Below, one piece after another: positions 1 to 8,688 of a stretch of 64,000 nt of DNA. The number at the start of each line of letters is the position of its first letter. The first letter of the stretch is position 1. The translations under genes and the position numbers were made by a program. Where the stretch lies: contig NZ_RQFO01000016.1 of assembly GCF_004770045.1 (NCBI RefSeq), forward strand, positions 521,501-585,500, in the 5' to 3' direction. The notes beneath the pieces are model-generated. The model searched no databases and was not told the DNA's origin. It saw only the letters and a program-made list of their open reading frames with translations. Origin of the DNA: Leptospira montravelensis (GTDB lineage Bacteria > Spirochaetota > Leptospiria > Leptospirales > Leptospiraceae).

Positions 1-539
1 TTTACTAATTGAATGTTCTCATTAATCTTTTGCAAATCATTATATAAAAGTTGAATCTCTACTTCATTTTTTTGGTTTTCAACCTTAACCCATAATGATT
101 GTTTTGCGATTATTTCTATTTCTTTTGCAGTATTTTCTAAACTTTTTACTAATTCAATATTCCTTTGGCCAGTGGCATCAAAGGTATTTAAGGTTTCTGA
201 AATTTGAAAGGAAACTGAATGAATGACAGCATCGAGCTCTTCTGCACTACTTGCTAAATTTGCAGAAATATCGCTAAAATGGGAGAGACCAGATACAAAT
301 TCCGATTGTAAGTGTTCTATATTTTTTAAGTTGGTAGAGGAACCGAGAATAGAAACAGCAATTTCATCTGCTGAAGCGGTAATTAAACTTCTTAATTTTT
401 TTTGTAATTCTAAAAGTTCTTCAACCTCCCGATGATTTTTACTTTCAATTGTAGTATTTCGAATGATATGTTCTCGAATCGACTTTCGGTTTTGTATTAA
501 AAATTCCCTAGTGGAATCATTTGTTTTAAAATGAAACAT
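1..539 (-). CDS. Methyl-accepting chemotaxis-like protein, N-terminal part, cut by the window edge
   Basis: The minus strand is open from an ATG at 539 down to base 1 without a stop, giving about 179 residues of a longer protein. The visible part has no signal peptide or membrane segment. It is almost entirely helical, with heptad-like stretches rich in Glu, Ser, Leu and Asn, including ISANLASSAEELDAV and QISETLNTFDATG, which resemble the adaptation and coiled-coil regions of chemoreceptors. I infer a soluble MCP-type transducer whose signalling tip lies outside the window. The divergent gene at 678 leaves about 138 bases for two promoters. It could also be another coiled-coil sensor; the family call is moderate. 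Confidence 0.6.
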   Translation of the reverse strand, partial: MFHFKTNDSTREFLIQNRKSIREHIIRNTTIESKNHREVEELLELQKKLRSLITASADEIAVSILGSSTNLKNIEHLQSEFVSGLSHFSDISANLASSAEELDAVIHSVSFQISETLNTFDATGQRNIELVKSLENTAKEIEIIAKQSLWVKVENQKNEVEIQLLYNDLQKINENIQLV

Positions 540-616
540 AATAATTTTATTTTTAAAACTGTATCGTTTCTATATACTATTTTCCTATTTGTGGCTCTGA
601 ATTTTCAAAAACCAGC

Positions 617-645
617 TTGCAAGTGATAAAATTTCTGTCAGAATA
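617..645 (+). promoter_or_regulatory. Possible sigma70-type promoter for the DUF2147 gene
   Basis: TTGCAA at 617-622 is followed after 17 bases by AGAATA at 640-645, about 32 bases before the ATG at 678. The -10 match is weak. A good ribosome binding site (AAGGA, 668-672) follows. The placement is plausible but unproven. Confidence 0.25.
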
Positions 646-677
646 AGCGAATCCAATTTTTTAGAATAAGGATCATT

Positions 678-1202
678 ATGAATCAAAAACTTGTTTTAAG
701 TGTATTAACGGCTATCCTCTTTGCTGGAAGTTCTCTTCTCGCACAAGAGGCTGACGTTGCTTTAGGACGATATCTGCCACCTGAAAAAGACTCAGTTATC
801 GAAATTTTCAAATGTGGTGATAAATACTGCGGTAAAACAGTTTGTATTAAAGACAATGCTTACCCTGAAAAAGAGAAAGATAAAGGTGTTCCTGGCACTC
901 CTTATCTAGATCACAACAACGAAGATCCGAAATTACGTAATCGTCCAAACCTCGGCATGGTTTTTATCACTGGATTTGATTATGTGGGAGAAGGAGTTTA
1001 TAAAAACGGAAAGATTTACAATCCTCGTGATGGAAAAACCTACTGTGGAAAATTCACATCGCTTGAAGGTGGGAATCGATTGGATCTAAAAGGAACACTT
1101 TGTTCAATCACCTTTATTGGAAAAACGAACAATTGGGTAAAACTTGGTGGTATGAATCTTGATGACCCAAAATGGGACTGCACATTCAAAGCTAAAAAAT
1201 AA
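678..1202 (+). CDS. Exported DUF2147 family protein
   Basis: A 174-residue protein with a clear signal peptide (MNQKLVLSVLTAILFAGSSLLAQ). The mature part has the DUF2147 layout: an early segment VIEIFKCGDKYCGKTVCI, a central NLGMVFITGF motif, then GKIYNPRDGKTYCGKF and a closing GTLCSITFIGKTNNW. Family members are small secreted beta-rich proteins of unknown biochemical role. Several cysteines (KCGDKYCGKTVC) suggest a disulfide-stabilised periplasmic protein. AAGGA sits six bases before the ATG. It is a single gene facing the dcd cluster, with a hairpin between them. Confidence 0.85.
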   Translation: MNQKLVLSVLTAILFAGSSLLAQEADVALGRYLPPEKDSVIEIFKCGDKYCGKTVCIKDNAYPEKEKDKGVPGTPYLDHNNEDPKLRNRPNLGMVFITGFDYVGEGVYKNGKIYNPRDGKTYCGKFTSLEGGNRLDLKGTLCSITFIGKTNNWVKLGGMNLDDPKWDCTFKAKK

Positions 1203-1217
1203 TTGTAATTATGAAAT

Positions 1218-1243
1218 ACCTGCCAACCTATCGGAAGGCAGGT
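1218..1243. terminator. Hairpin between convergent genes
   Basis: ACCTGCC (1218-1224) and GGCAGGT (1237-1243) form a 7-bp stem with a 12-base loop, followed on the plus strand by TCTCTTT. It lies 16 bases after the DUF2147 stop and before the end of convergent dcd, so it could serve either side. Confidence 0.55.
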
Positions 1244-1276
1244 TCTCTTTAGAGAGATTCTAAAAACTTTTAATTT

Positions 1277-1801
1277 CTATTTTTTTTCAAAGTCTTTATA
1301 TAGTAAAGAAGGTTGGATACCTTGGTTGGCTTGGTACTTTCCTGATTTGTATTCACTGATTTCCCCTTCCACAGTATGATAAAAAATCTGACAAATTTGA
1401 ACCCCTGCATACACACGAAGTGGATGAGTGACTTGAATTTCAAGAGTCCAAAAACCCTTAAAACCAACATCGCCAAATCCTGCTGTGATATGAACAAACA
1501 TTCCTAAACGCCCGATAGAAGATCGGCCTTCCAACATAGGAACTAAATTGTGGGTCTCTGTAAACTCTATGGTTCGTCCTAAATACAATTTACCAGGTTC
1601 CATAACCAAACCTTCTTCCGGTATTTTTAAAGTCTGCACGGGGTTCGGTTTTTTCATATCCAATGGAAATTCTGAATATATCAAAAGATCTTCATGTAAT
1701 CGTAGATTATATGAGTTAGGATTTAATAGATTCGCATCATAAGGTTCGATTTTAATATCAGTTCCCAATCTTTTTAAAATTTCTTTTCCTGTTAAAATCA
1801 C
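1277..1801 (-). CDS. dcd: dCTP deaminase
   Basis: This 174-residue cytosolic enzyme deaminates dCTP to dUTP, feeding dTMP synthesis; the ThyX gene at 51049 would use the resulting dUMP. Diagnostic features are the N-terminal MILTGKEILKRL, the conserved NPNSYNLRL segment (27-35), EGRSSIGRLG around residues 91-100 and the catalytic-glutamate region GFKGFWTLEI (E121). The length matches the family. The A-G-F plus F-W-T-L-E pattern also occurs in bifunctional dCTP deaminase/dUTPases, so it may make dUMP directly; sequence alone does not settle this. It follows the enoyl-CoA hydratase gene by 3 bases, so the two are probably cotranscribed. Confidence 0.93.
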   Translation of the reverse strand: MILTGKEILKRLGTDIKIEPYDANLLNPNSYNLRLHEDLLIYSEFPLDMKKPNPVQTLKIPEEGLVMEPGKLYLGRTIEFTETHNLVPMLEGRSSIGRLGMFVHITAGFGDVGFKGFWTLEIQVTHPLRVYAGVQICQIFYHTVEGEISEYKSGKYQANQGIQPSLLYKDFEKK

Positions 1802-1804
1802 AAA

Positions 1805-2578
1805 TCATTCTCCCTTAAAATTAGGTTTTCTTTTTTCAGCAAATGCCTGTAAGGCTTCTATTCGGTCTTCTGTACCGATTGTTTCAAAATAACAAAGCCT
1901 CTCCCACTCCAATGCCGATTCCATAGGTAATTCTAATCCACTGCGGACTGCTTTTTTTGCAGCAGAAACAGCGATAGGTGCAGATTCTGAAATCTCCCGC
2001 GCTAAGGCAAGAGAAGATTCCTTCAAGTGGTCTAAGCTGCATACTTGAGAAACCAAACCTCGGGCTACTGCCTCTTTTCCGTTTAGTTTTTTTCCAGAAA
2101 ATATCCATTCCAAAGCAGTAGATTCGCCAACAATTCGAGACAATCTCTGTGTCCCACCTGCCCCTGGAATGATTCCTAATTTGGTTTCAGTGAGTCCCAT
2201 TTGTGCAGTCTCACTCGCATAACGAATATCACATGATAAAGCCAATTCTAATCCACCCCCAAAAGCGAATCCATTGATCGCAGCAATAGTAGGAATCGAA
2301 AGATTTGCTAAATCGGAAAAACAGAGATTGATATTTTTTAAGAATTGTTTTACCTGAAAATCCGACATAGATTTTCTTTCTTTTAGATCTGCACCAGAAC
2401 AAAAGGAATCTCCCATACCAGTGATGACCAAAGCACGAGCTTTGCTTCTTTTTATCTCTTGAATCTTTTCTTGCAATTCTGAAAGGAGTTGGATCGAAAT
2501 GGCATTTTTTGCTTCGGGCCGATTCAGTTCGATTAATGCTACATAACTGTGGTGCGTTTGAAGTGTGACAGTGTTCAT
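1805..2578 (-). CDS. Enoyl-CoA hydratase/isomerase family protein
   Basis: A 257-residue crotonase-fold protein. The oxyanion-hole segment is MGDSFCSGADLKERKSM, and the catalytic segment is NGFAFGGGLELALSCDIRYA, followed by TETKLGIIPGAGGTQRLSR, which supplies the second glutamate of typical hydratases. It should hydrate 2-enoyl-CoA in beta-oxidation or in branched-chain amino acid breakdown, in the cytosol. The length is the family standard. It is the first gene of a two-gene run with dcd, with no pathway partner next to it, so the exact substrate is open. Confidence 0.9.
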   Translation of the reverse strand: MNTVTLQTHHSYVALIELNRPEAKNAISIQLLSELQEKIQEIKRSKARALVITGMGDSFCSGADLKERKSMSDFQVKQFLKNINLCFSDLANLSIPTIAAINGFAFGGGLELALSCDIRYASETAQMGLTETKLGIIPGAGGTQRLSRIVGESTALEWIFSGKKLNGKEAVARGLVSQVCSLDHLKESSLALAREISESAPIAVSAAKKAVRSGLELPMESALEWERLCYFETIGTEDRIEALQAFAEKRKPNFKGE

Positions 2579-2647
2579 AGAATTTCCGCCAAATGAAAAA
2601 ATAGAAATGAAAACTGTTTTAATTTTCCGATAATGGAAGCAGCCGTC

Positions 2648-3340
2648 ATGAGAAGGATTTTATACACGATCGGATTCTCTCTAGTACTTGGAAGCAGTTT
2701 TTATTGCAAAGCTTCTTCTGGGGAAGACCCTCTTGTTGCTCTATTAAGTTCACCGCCTGTGATTTCCTCTGTAACTCCACAAATCGGAACTCCTACTCAA
2801 AACAATATAAATGCAGTCTATTCTGCAACTGAGGTGGTAATCAAAGGAGAAAATTTCGGCATCGATCCTGTAATAAGATTTAACGATGTTGTGGCTGCCA
2901 TCAGTGCCAATTTAGGAACGGAATTATATACGAAAGTTCCAGACGGTGCTTATTCTGGATTTATTACCGTATCAAAATCAGGTGGTTCTTGTTTACCAAA
3001 TTCGAAAGAAGGTGCTAACTGTGCTGGAACTGAATTCTTTATCGACTGCTATGCGAGTACTAACAAACAATACGGATCTGAAATTGAACTAAAACAAGGA
3101 CAAAGTTTATCAGTTGAATTTGGTTCCATTGAAACAAAAGCATTCCATACAGACACATTACTTGGCTCTCGAAACCTGGTCATTGGTTGTCAAAGCGCTG
3201 TCACTGTGAGGGTATTTAGTAGGTCATGTCAGGCGACAGACTATGTCCTTCAGAACGACCCAGTCATTCCTTTTCCTGGGGGAGTGGCAACACAATTCTA
3301 TATTACTGCAAATGCTGCCACTTGTAGTCTGGTTCTTTAA
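2648..3340 (+). CDS. Lipoprotein with an IPT/TIG domain
   Basis: I start the gene at the ATG at 2648 (MRRILYTIG) because it gives a clean lipoprotein signal ending in GSSFYC; an ATG 15 bases upstream (2633) would add MEAAV before the basic residues. The mature part begins with a linker, then an IPT/TIG immunoglobulin-like domain (PVISSVTPQIGTPTQ, then ATEVVIKGENFG) to about residue 110. A cysteine-bearing C-terminal domain of about 120 residues follows that I do not recognise. Such proteins are usually surface or periplasmic and bind other macromolecules; no specific role can be given. Confidence 0.7.
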   Translation: MRRILYTIGFSLVLGSSFYCKASSGEDPLVALLSSPPVISSVTPQIGTPTQNNINAVYSATEVVIKGENFGIDPVIRFNDVVAAISANLGTELYTKVPDGAYSGFITVSKSGGSCLPNSKEGANCAGTEFFIDCYASTNKQYGSEIELKQGQSLSVEFGSIETKAFHTDTLLGSRNLVIGCQSAVTVRVFSRSCQATDYVLQNDPVIPFPGGVATQFYITANAATCSLVL

Positions 3341-3413
3341 AAGCAAAACCAAACCAAATTCAAACTTTCCATATTGATACGAACTAGTGAAAAGGCAGAA
3401 GTATAAACGACTC

Positions 3414-3446
3414 CCTCTGGCTTGTTTTTAAAAACATAGCAAGAGG
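3414..3446. terminator. Weak interrupted hairpin between convergent genes
   Basis: CCTC...CAAGAGG arms flank the perfect 14-base palindrome TGTTTTTAAAAACA. It sits between the convergent lipoprotein and VOC genes. The structure is imperfect, so a terminator role is only suggested. Confidence 0.3.
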
Positions 3447-3480
3447 AAATTGATTTATATCCTAAAGAAAAAAGAAGGTT

Positions 3481-3831
3481 TTAATTTGAGTAAAAAATCT
3501 CGATTAAATTTTGGCTTGGATCGGCAAAAGTAAGGCATTCCCCAGAATCAGTTCCTTCTGGTCCTTTGATGATCTTAACGTTTTTTTCCTCTAATTCACT
3601 GATGGCTTCTGTGAAATCATCCACATCCATCACAAAACTAAGGATAGGTAGGGACCTGTCAGAAACTTCTGCCACTACCAATCGGATACGAAAGGAATCC
3701 AGAGAAAGAATTGCCTCAGTAGCCTTCTTTGTCTCCACTTCGAAGTCAAAAATGTCCCGGTAAAAATCGATAGAGGTGTCGAGTTGGGAGACGGGGATAC
3801 TGACGTGGCCAATGCCTTCTACAATAATCAT
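3481..3831 (-). CDS. VOC superfamily (glyoxalase/bleomycin-resistance-like) protein
   Basis: A 116-residue single-domain protein with the beta-alpha-beta-beta-beta repeat of the vicinal oxygen chelate fold. It starts GIGHVSIPVSQLDTSIDFY, where the His lies at the usual first metal-ligand position. It ends with ECLTFADPSQNLIEIFY, where the last Glu (NLIEIF) is the usual last ligand. This layout fits a metal-dependent lyase, dioxygenase or a small-molecule binding protein. No neighbour points to a substrate. Fold assignment is firm; reaction unknown. Confidence 0.85.
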   Translation of the reverse strand: MIIVEGIGHVSIPVSQLDTSIDFYRDIFDFEVETKKATEAILSLDSFRIRLVVAEVSDRSLPILSFVMDVDDFTEAISELEEKNVKIIKGPEGTDSGECLTFADPSQNLIEIFYSN

Positions 3832-3969
3832 AATGGAATTACACCTTCGTGAACTTTTCTGTCATCATGCTTGAAAAAGCGGCTTTGTCGAGAAAAAAGC
3901 AATCTCCGCAAACAAACTCGAAACTAAAATTTGAATTCCAATTCCAACTCAGGAAAAAAGAATCAAAAT

Positions 3970-4434
3970 ATGAATGTATTTCGGATTTCACTCATCGTTT
4001 TAGCTATTTTTGCCCTTTCTTGCAAGGAAGAGGCAGTTCCTTTTGAAACGGCCCACCAAAACATAGTGGCAAAACTCCTCGCAGAGAACCAAATCCTTCT
4101 AGAAGAGTATCTAAAAGACAATCCTAAGCCAAATTGGAAAATATTTTCAGAAGCCCTGGATGCGATGATTGCCAGTGGACATCCCAAATTAAAGTCTTGG
4201 GGTGAAAATCTACGCCCTCACCTACCAGCAGCTGGTGCCGATTTAGATTCAAGTTATGAAAAAATTTCCAAAATTCAGGAAATATTGATCCAAATAAAAA
4301 TGGAAGTGCCAAACCAATCTCAATACAATCGATTTTACTGTCCTATGGTTGATAAATCTTGGCTAATGACAGGAAGAGAAGTAAAAAATCCCTATGCTCC
4401 AGAAATGAGAGACTGTGGTGAATTGTTACAGTAA
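3970..4434 (+). CDS. Lipoprotein resembling the DUF3347 family
   Basis: I choose the ATG at 3970 (MNVFRISLIVLAIFALSC) because it gives a compact lipobox FALSC and a purine-rich site (AGGAAAAAAG) about ten bases upstream; a TTG at 3931 would add 13 polar residues. The mature region is helical. It ends with a motif typical of DUF3347 proteins: a CPM element (FYCPMVDKSWL), then KNPYAPEMRDCGE. In that family, often found next to copper efflux systems, these Cys and Met residues are thought to bind metal. Metal binding here is inference. The next gene starts 3 bases after the stop. Confidence 0.65.
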   Translation: MNVFRISLIVLAIFALSCKEEAVPFETAHQNIVAKLLAENQILLEEYLKDNPKPNWKIFSEALDAMIASGHPKLKSWGENLRPHLPAAGADLDSSYEKISKIQEILIQIKMEVPNQSQYNRFYCPMVDKSWLMTGREVKNPYAPEMRDCGELLQ

Positions 4435-4437
4435 TAT

Positions 4438-5358
4438 ATGCCCAAATGTTTTTTAGGTACATCTTTATATGAAGCCTGCCCACCAAGTTGCAGGCATTCA
4501 TTCGCTAAACAAGACGTAGACGAAGATTGTATTGCAAAAAACAAACTAGAAGCATTTTTACAAGACAAAGTCACTTTTAAAGTTGGATTCTCTGCATTTT
4601 CCCAAATCCCCGCAAAAACACTTGAAAAGTTTATTTGGATTTCCAAAGACAATTTAGAATTAATTTCATATTTTTTATATATTGGTGAACCAACACTTGT
4701 TCGCGAAATCATTGAATCTTTTTCTAATCACACATTAAGTTATCTTTTTAAATGTGATTTTGAAAATTATATGAACATTCGAGAATCCATTAAACGAGAA
4801 AAATCTGTTAAACATATGTTTGATATTCGAAGTTTCAAATATTGGACATTTGTCAGTTATTTAAGGATCTGTGACTTAATACAGTATTTTGTTAGGTATT
4901 TAAAAGAACCTGAATATGCTTGTCAGTTCATTATAATTTTACCATCCGAAATTGTATCCAACCTTAACAAATATACTGGTTTGGATTTTGAAGAAGAAAA
5001 GACATTGTATAATGCTTTAGGTGATTCCATCTACGAATTACCATTACAATCACCTAAAATTTATGATCACATAATGCAGTTATTTGCAGATGATCTTGAA
5101 ATATCCATCGTACTTTCTACAATGGCGGGACTCATTGAACGACAACAATTGATTCTAGAAACTACAGAAAAACTAGTAAATTTTATCGGAGAACATAGAA
5201 TTGATAAAAACTTCCAGTTCATTTTTTCTGAAATGACTGGAATAGAAATTGGGACCGCATCGGAAATATTAAATCAACTATTAGAACGAAAAATGATTAC
5301 TTCGTCTCAAAAACAAATGATCATTGATTTTCTTAATACAGGGAAATTAGAATTATAG
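4438..5358 (+). CDS. Unknown 306-residue protein
   Basis: I do not recognise this protein. It opens with a cysteine-bearing segment (Cys5, Cys14, Cys18 and Cys30) that might bind a metal, followed by about 270 residues predicted to be mainly alpha-helical, with no signal peptide and no obvious membrane span. The C-terminus has short repeats of the type EILNQLLERKMI and QMIIDFLNTG. It starts 3 bases after the DUF3347-like lipoprotein and has no clear ribosome binding site of its own, so it is probably translationally linked to it. It looks AT-rich. A hairpin follows the stop. Confidence 0.6.
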   Translation: MPKCFLGTSLYEACPPSCRHSFAKQDVDEDCIAKNKLEAFLQDKVTFKVGFSAFSQIPAKTLEKFIWISKDNLELISYFLYIGEPTLVREIIESFSNHTLSYLFKCDFENYMNIRESIKREKSVKHMFDIRSFKYWTFVSYLRICDLIQYFVRYLKEPEYACQFIIILPSEIVSNLNKYTGLDFEEEKTLYNALGDSIYELPLQSPKIYDHIMQLFADDLEISIVLSTMAGLIERQQLILETTEKLVNFIGEHRIDKNFQFIFSEMTGIEIGTASEILNQLLERKMITSSQKQMIIDFLNTGKLEL

Positions 5359-5361
5359 AAC

Positions 5362-5381
5362 AAGCTAACATTTGCTAGCTT
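5362..5381. terminator. Near-palindromic hairpin, probable bidirectional terminator
   Basis: AAGCTA (5362-5367) and TAGCTT (5376-5381) pair, with a further CA/TG pair inside. It lies in the 43-base gap between two convergent genes. There is no long T run, so confidence is moderate. Confidence 0.45.
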
Positions 5382-5401
5382 ATGCTATTCGTTTAAAATC
5401 T

Positions 5402-6625
5402 TTACCCTGCAATTTTTATTTTTTTGGCCAAATAAACACTAAATAACAAACTAAACACAGAAATCATTCCTACCAGTTCATAATTCTCAAGTTGGTTATC
5501 AGCTGATTGCACCAGAATAAGTCCTGCAATGTATGAAGCGGCACCTGATGAAATTTGTTGGATGGCAGAATTCACAGACATAAAACTCCCACGAATTCTT
5601 GGTTCTACTGCAGAGGTAATCATAGAAAATGCAGGAACCATCCTTCCTGAAACAAATATCATAAACAGAGTAGTAAAAGTGAGAACCACTGGTAATGAAG
5701 TTTTTGTCAAAGTCACAACAATCACAATAGGAATGACAGCAATGATGGTAATGATTTGGTAGATTTTTAATTTTCCGAATTTATCCGACAATTTCCCAAT
5801 AATCCAACTGGTGAAAAAAGTAAATAATCCACCAAATAAATAAATATAAGGCAAATCATTAATCGCTAAACCAACGTTAGATACCAGAAATGGACTTAGA
5901 AAAGGTATGACAGTAAATCCACCAAACATCAAAAACACCATAAAAATGAATGGGGCCATATGGTCCTTTTTCATAATTACTTGTTTTAAGGATTTTAACT
6001 GCGATTGTTTTGGGTGAACATCTGAATCCAAATGATAACGAATGGATGGTAAAACTTTATAACCGATAGGCAAAATCAAAAATCCAGCAATCGCCAAAGA
6101 TAGGAAAGGAAAATGCCATCCAAATTTATTCGCTAGTTTTAGCCCAGTGGGAACTCCAATCACCGAAGCTATAGAAAAAGAACTCATCACAATACCTGTG
6201 GCAGTTCCTCTTCTGAATACTGGAATGATATCTCCAATGATAGAAAGTACAGTGGCGCCAATCATTCCTCCGAATCCACCGGCAACAATTCTTGCAAAAA
6301 GCAGAAAACCGTAATTAGGAGCAAAAGCACATAACAAAGTTCCGAAAGAAAACCCAAAGAATAAAACAAGAAGGCTAATTTTTCGATCATAAGAATCTAA
6401 AAACAAAGCACCTATGAGTCCGAACACTCCCGCACTGATAGAATAGGAAGAAACTAGTAAACCAAAAGCTGCTGAATTAATTTTGAAACTCTCCATAAAC
6501 ACAGGTCCGAGTGGCATCATGATGACAAAATCTAGGATGTGTAAAAATTGGAGGGCTGCTAAGATAAAAATGATGGCTCTTTCTTTTTGGATGGTATGAA
6601 GCGGATGGGAAACAGATTGGCTCAT
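5402..6625 (-). CDS. Major facilitator superfamily transporter
   Basis: A 407-residue inner-membrane transporter with about 12 membrane segments. The typical motif after helix 2 appears as GALFLDSYDRKISLL, with a related element GKLSDKFGKLKIYQ in the second half. It resembles drug/metabolite efflux members, but the substrate is unknown. I start at 6625 (MSQSVSHPLHT); the frame stays open to 6745, but those 40 residues run across the start of the divergent SDR gene and do not look like transporter sequence. The 88-base divergent gap to 6714 would carry both promoters. Confidence 0.88.
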   Translation of the reverse strand: MSQSVSHPLHTIQKERAIIFILAALQFLHILDFVIMMPLGPVFMESFKINSAAFGLLVSSYSISAGVFGLIGALFLDSYDRKISLLVLFFGFSFGTLLCAFAPNYGFLLFARIVAGGFGGMIGATVLSIIGDIIPVFRRGTATGIVMSSFSIASVIGVPTGLKLANKFGWHFPFLSLAIAGFLILPIGYKVLPSIRYHLDSDVHPKQSQLKSLKQVIMKKDHMAPFIFMVFLMFGGFTVIPFLSPFLVSNVGLAINDLPYIYLFGGLFTFFTSWIIGKLSDKFGKLKIYQIITIIAVIPIVIVVTLTKTSLPVVLTFTTLFMIFVSGRMVPAFSMITSAVEPRIRGSFMSVNSAIQQISSGAASYIAGLILVQSADNQLENYELVGMISVFSLLFSVYLAKKIKIAG

Positions 6626-6713
6626 AAAACTAATATTGACCAGGCGTTCAAAATTTCCAAAACTATTTAGTTTCGTATTGCCAACTTTTACGTTGAGTAA
6701 TAATTTTCCCTCT

Positions 6714-7493
6714 ATGAAATACGCGTTAATTACAGGTGCATCCACTGGACTCGGAAAAGATTTTGCGCTGACTTTGGCAAAAAAGGGTTATATACCCGTT
6801 TTAGTCGCAAGAAGTGCAGAAAGACTAAAGGCGCTCGCCGCAGAAATTAAAACCAAATACGGAATACAAAGTATTGTCATTTCTCAAGATTTGGGCAAAC
6901 CCAATGCGGCAGAAGTTTTATACAAAGCTGTGAAAAAATTAAAAATATCAATTCATTGTTTAGTAAACAATGCTGGTTTTGGTCTCAATGGAGAATTTTT
7001 TAAAAATTCTTTTGAAAAAGAAACCGAATTAATTCAACTCAATGTCACCACTTTAGCACAACTTTGCCATTTGTTTTTGCAAGATATGGTGAAAGAGAAA
7101 GAAGGTTATATCCTAAATGTAGCATCCACTGCTGCTTATCAGCCTGGACCTTTAATGTCCAACTACTACGCATCCAAGGCTTATGTTCTTTCACTGAGCG
7201 AAGGACTAGCGGAAGAAGTGCGTGATTATGGAGTGACAGTCACTTGCGTTTGTCCTGGCCCAACACAAACAGAATTTTTCGAAAGAGCCAATATGACCAA
7301 AATCAATTTAGTAAAGTCATCATTTCTCATTATGAAATCGCAGGAGGTAGTTGACATTGGCCTCGATGCATTATTTGGAAAAAAGGTCGTAAAAATTACA
7401 GGATTCTTTAATTTTCTTTTAGCGCAGTCGGTCCGATTTTCTCCTCGGTTTTTAGTCCGTATGATTGCGAAATATTTACACAAAGCAGGATGA
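6714..7493 (+). CDS. Short-chain dehydrogenase/reductase
   Basis: A 259-residue classical SDR. The cofactor loop is ITGASTGLGKDFALTLAKKG (from residue 6), followed by NNAGFGLNGEF and the catalytic Ser/Tyr/Lys set in VASTAAY and YYASKAYVLSLSEG, then CVCPGPTQTEF. The arginine after the second strand (VARSAERL) favours NADPH. Starting at 6714 puts the Rossmann strand right at the N-terminus, as usual; an upstream extension from 6636 is unlikely. The substrate is unknown; the DltE-like relatives reduce ketones or lipids. The aminotransferase gene begins next to or inside its 3' end. Confidence 0.88.
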   Translation: MKYALITGASTGLGKDFALTLAKKGYIPVLVARSAERLKALAAEIKTKYGIQSIVISQDLGKPNAAEVLYKAVKKLKISIHCLVNNAGFGLNGEFFKNSFEKETELIQLNVTTLAQLCHLFLQDMVKEKEGYILNVASTAAYQPGPLMSNYYASKAYVLSLSEGLAEEVRDYGVTVTCVCPGPTQTEFFERANMTKINLVKSSFLIMKSQEVVDIGLDALFGKKVVKITGFFNFLLAQSVRFSPRFLVRMIAKYLHKAG

Positions 7494-7494
7494 A

Positions 7495-8688
7495 TTGACC
7501 GAATTTCCATTATCATTTTCGAATCGATTTCATTTGTTAGGTGATTTGAATTCAGAAAATAAAATCTTTCAAACAAAACAACATCTAGAACTTTCTGGAA
7601 ATGAAATCTTGGATCTAACCAATTCCAATCCTACCAAATTAGGATTGGAGTTTCCCCCCTCTGCATTATCCCATATATTCTCTAATCTAGATATTAGCCA
7701 TTATGAACCCATTGCGGAAGGATTAGAATCAACAAGACTTTCCATTGTTTCAGAATATGAAAAACGTGGAATCCAAATCCAAAAATCGGATCTAGTTCTA
7801 ACCGCAAGTACTTCGGAAGCCTATTCTTATATATTCAAATTATTTACAAATCCAGGGGATGAAGTATTAACACCAAATCCTGGTTATCCACTATTTAGTT
7901 TCCTCATTGGACTAGAAAACTTAAAAGAAGTCCATTATCCATTAGTAGAAGATTCGGAAACTGGAAACTGGATTTATTCTGCAGAAACCATAACCAATTG
8001 TATTAGCACTAAAACTAAACTTATTATTTTGGTAAGTCCTGCAAATCCAACCGGTTCCCGAACCACAGCAAAGTTTTGGAAAGATTGGGAAGAATTAGGA
8101 ATCAAAATTCCAATTCTTTTAGATGAAGTATTTGTAGGTTATGAATTTAAGGGAGAAAATCACTCGATACCTGATTCGCCTAACTTTCCTTTGCTTATAT
8201 GTAATGGTTTTTCCAAACTTTTGGCACTCCCTGGGTTTAAATTAGGATGGATTCTTAATCGAAGCCCAGAGTTTTTTAGACCGGAAATTCAGAAAAAATT
8301 AGGATTTATAGCTGATACCTACCTTTCCGTCAATTCACTAGTTCAATTGGCAACTCCAGAACTTCTTCCTTGGAAATCAATGATCCAAAATCGTATCCGA
8401 ACAAGAATTATGCGAAACTTGACAACATGCAATTTATTTCTGGATGACATTCAAAAAATAAAAAACAAACCAGTAGTGGAAGCAGGATGGTATTTTTTAT
8501 TTGAATTGGATATGGATATCAAAGATGAAGATATGGTTTTGGATATACTAACTAAAACCAATGTTTTTTTTCATCCAGGGTCTTGGTATGGATTTTCGCA
8601 TAACCGTTGTTTTTTAGTTATAAGCTTAATTTCCGAAGAGGAAACTTTAAGACAAGGATTAGAGGCCTTTCAGTCTTATCTTAAATAA
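7495..8688 (+). CDS. Class I/II PLP-dependent aminotransferase
   Basis: About 397 residues of fold-type I aminotransferase. Landmarks are NPTKLGLEFPPSAL, TASTSEAYSYIFKLF (cofactor phosphate region), TPNPGYPLFSF, SPANPTGSRT, LLDEVFVGYEF (the Asp that contacts the pyridine nitrogen) and CNGFSKLLALPGFKLGW, which holds the Schiff-base lysine. No ATG is available near the N-terminus. The start is a TTG, either at 7495 just after the SDR stop with AGGA four bases before it, or at 7465 overlapping the SDR. The amino-acid substrate cannot be told. The 3' end overlaps the convergent patatin gene by 13 bases. Confidence 0.85.
   Translation: MTEFPLSFSNRFHLLGDLNSENKIFQTKQHLELSGNEILDLTNSNPTKLGLEFPPSALSHIFSNLDISHYEPIAEGLESTRLSIVSEYEKRGIQIQKSDLVLTASTSEAYSYIFKLFTNPGDEVLTPNPGYPLFSFLIGLENLKEVHYPLVEDSETGNWIYSAETITNCISTKTKLIILVSPANPTGSRTTAKFWKDWEELGIKIPILLDEVFVGYEFKGENHSIPDSPNFPLLICNGFSKLLALPGFKLGWILNRSPEFFRPEIQKKLGFIADTYLSVNSLVQLATPELLPWKSMIQNRIRTRIMRNLTTCNLFLDDIQKIKNKPVVEAGWYFLFELDMDIKDEDMVLDILTKTNVFFHPGSWYGFSHNRCFLVISLISEEETLRQGLEAFQSYLK

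Noticed and set aside
4392..4712. 106-codon frame antisense to the start of the unknown 306-residue gene
   Set aside because: The plus-strand frame continues far longer with sensible composition; the antisense frame shows no motif.
6626..6745. N-terminal extension of the MFS transporter
   Set aside because: The 40 added residues run opposite the start of the SDR gene and do not look like transporter sequence; the ATG at 6625 gives a normal N-terminus.
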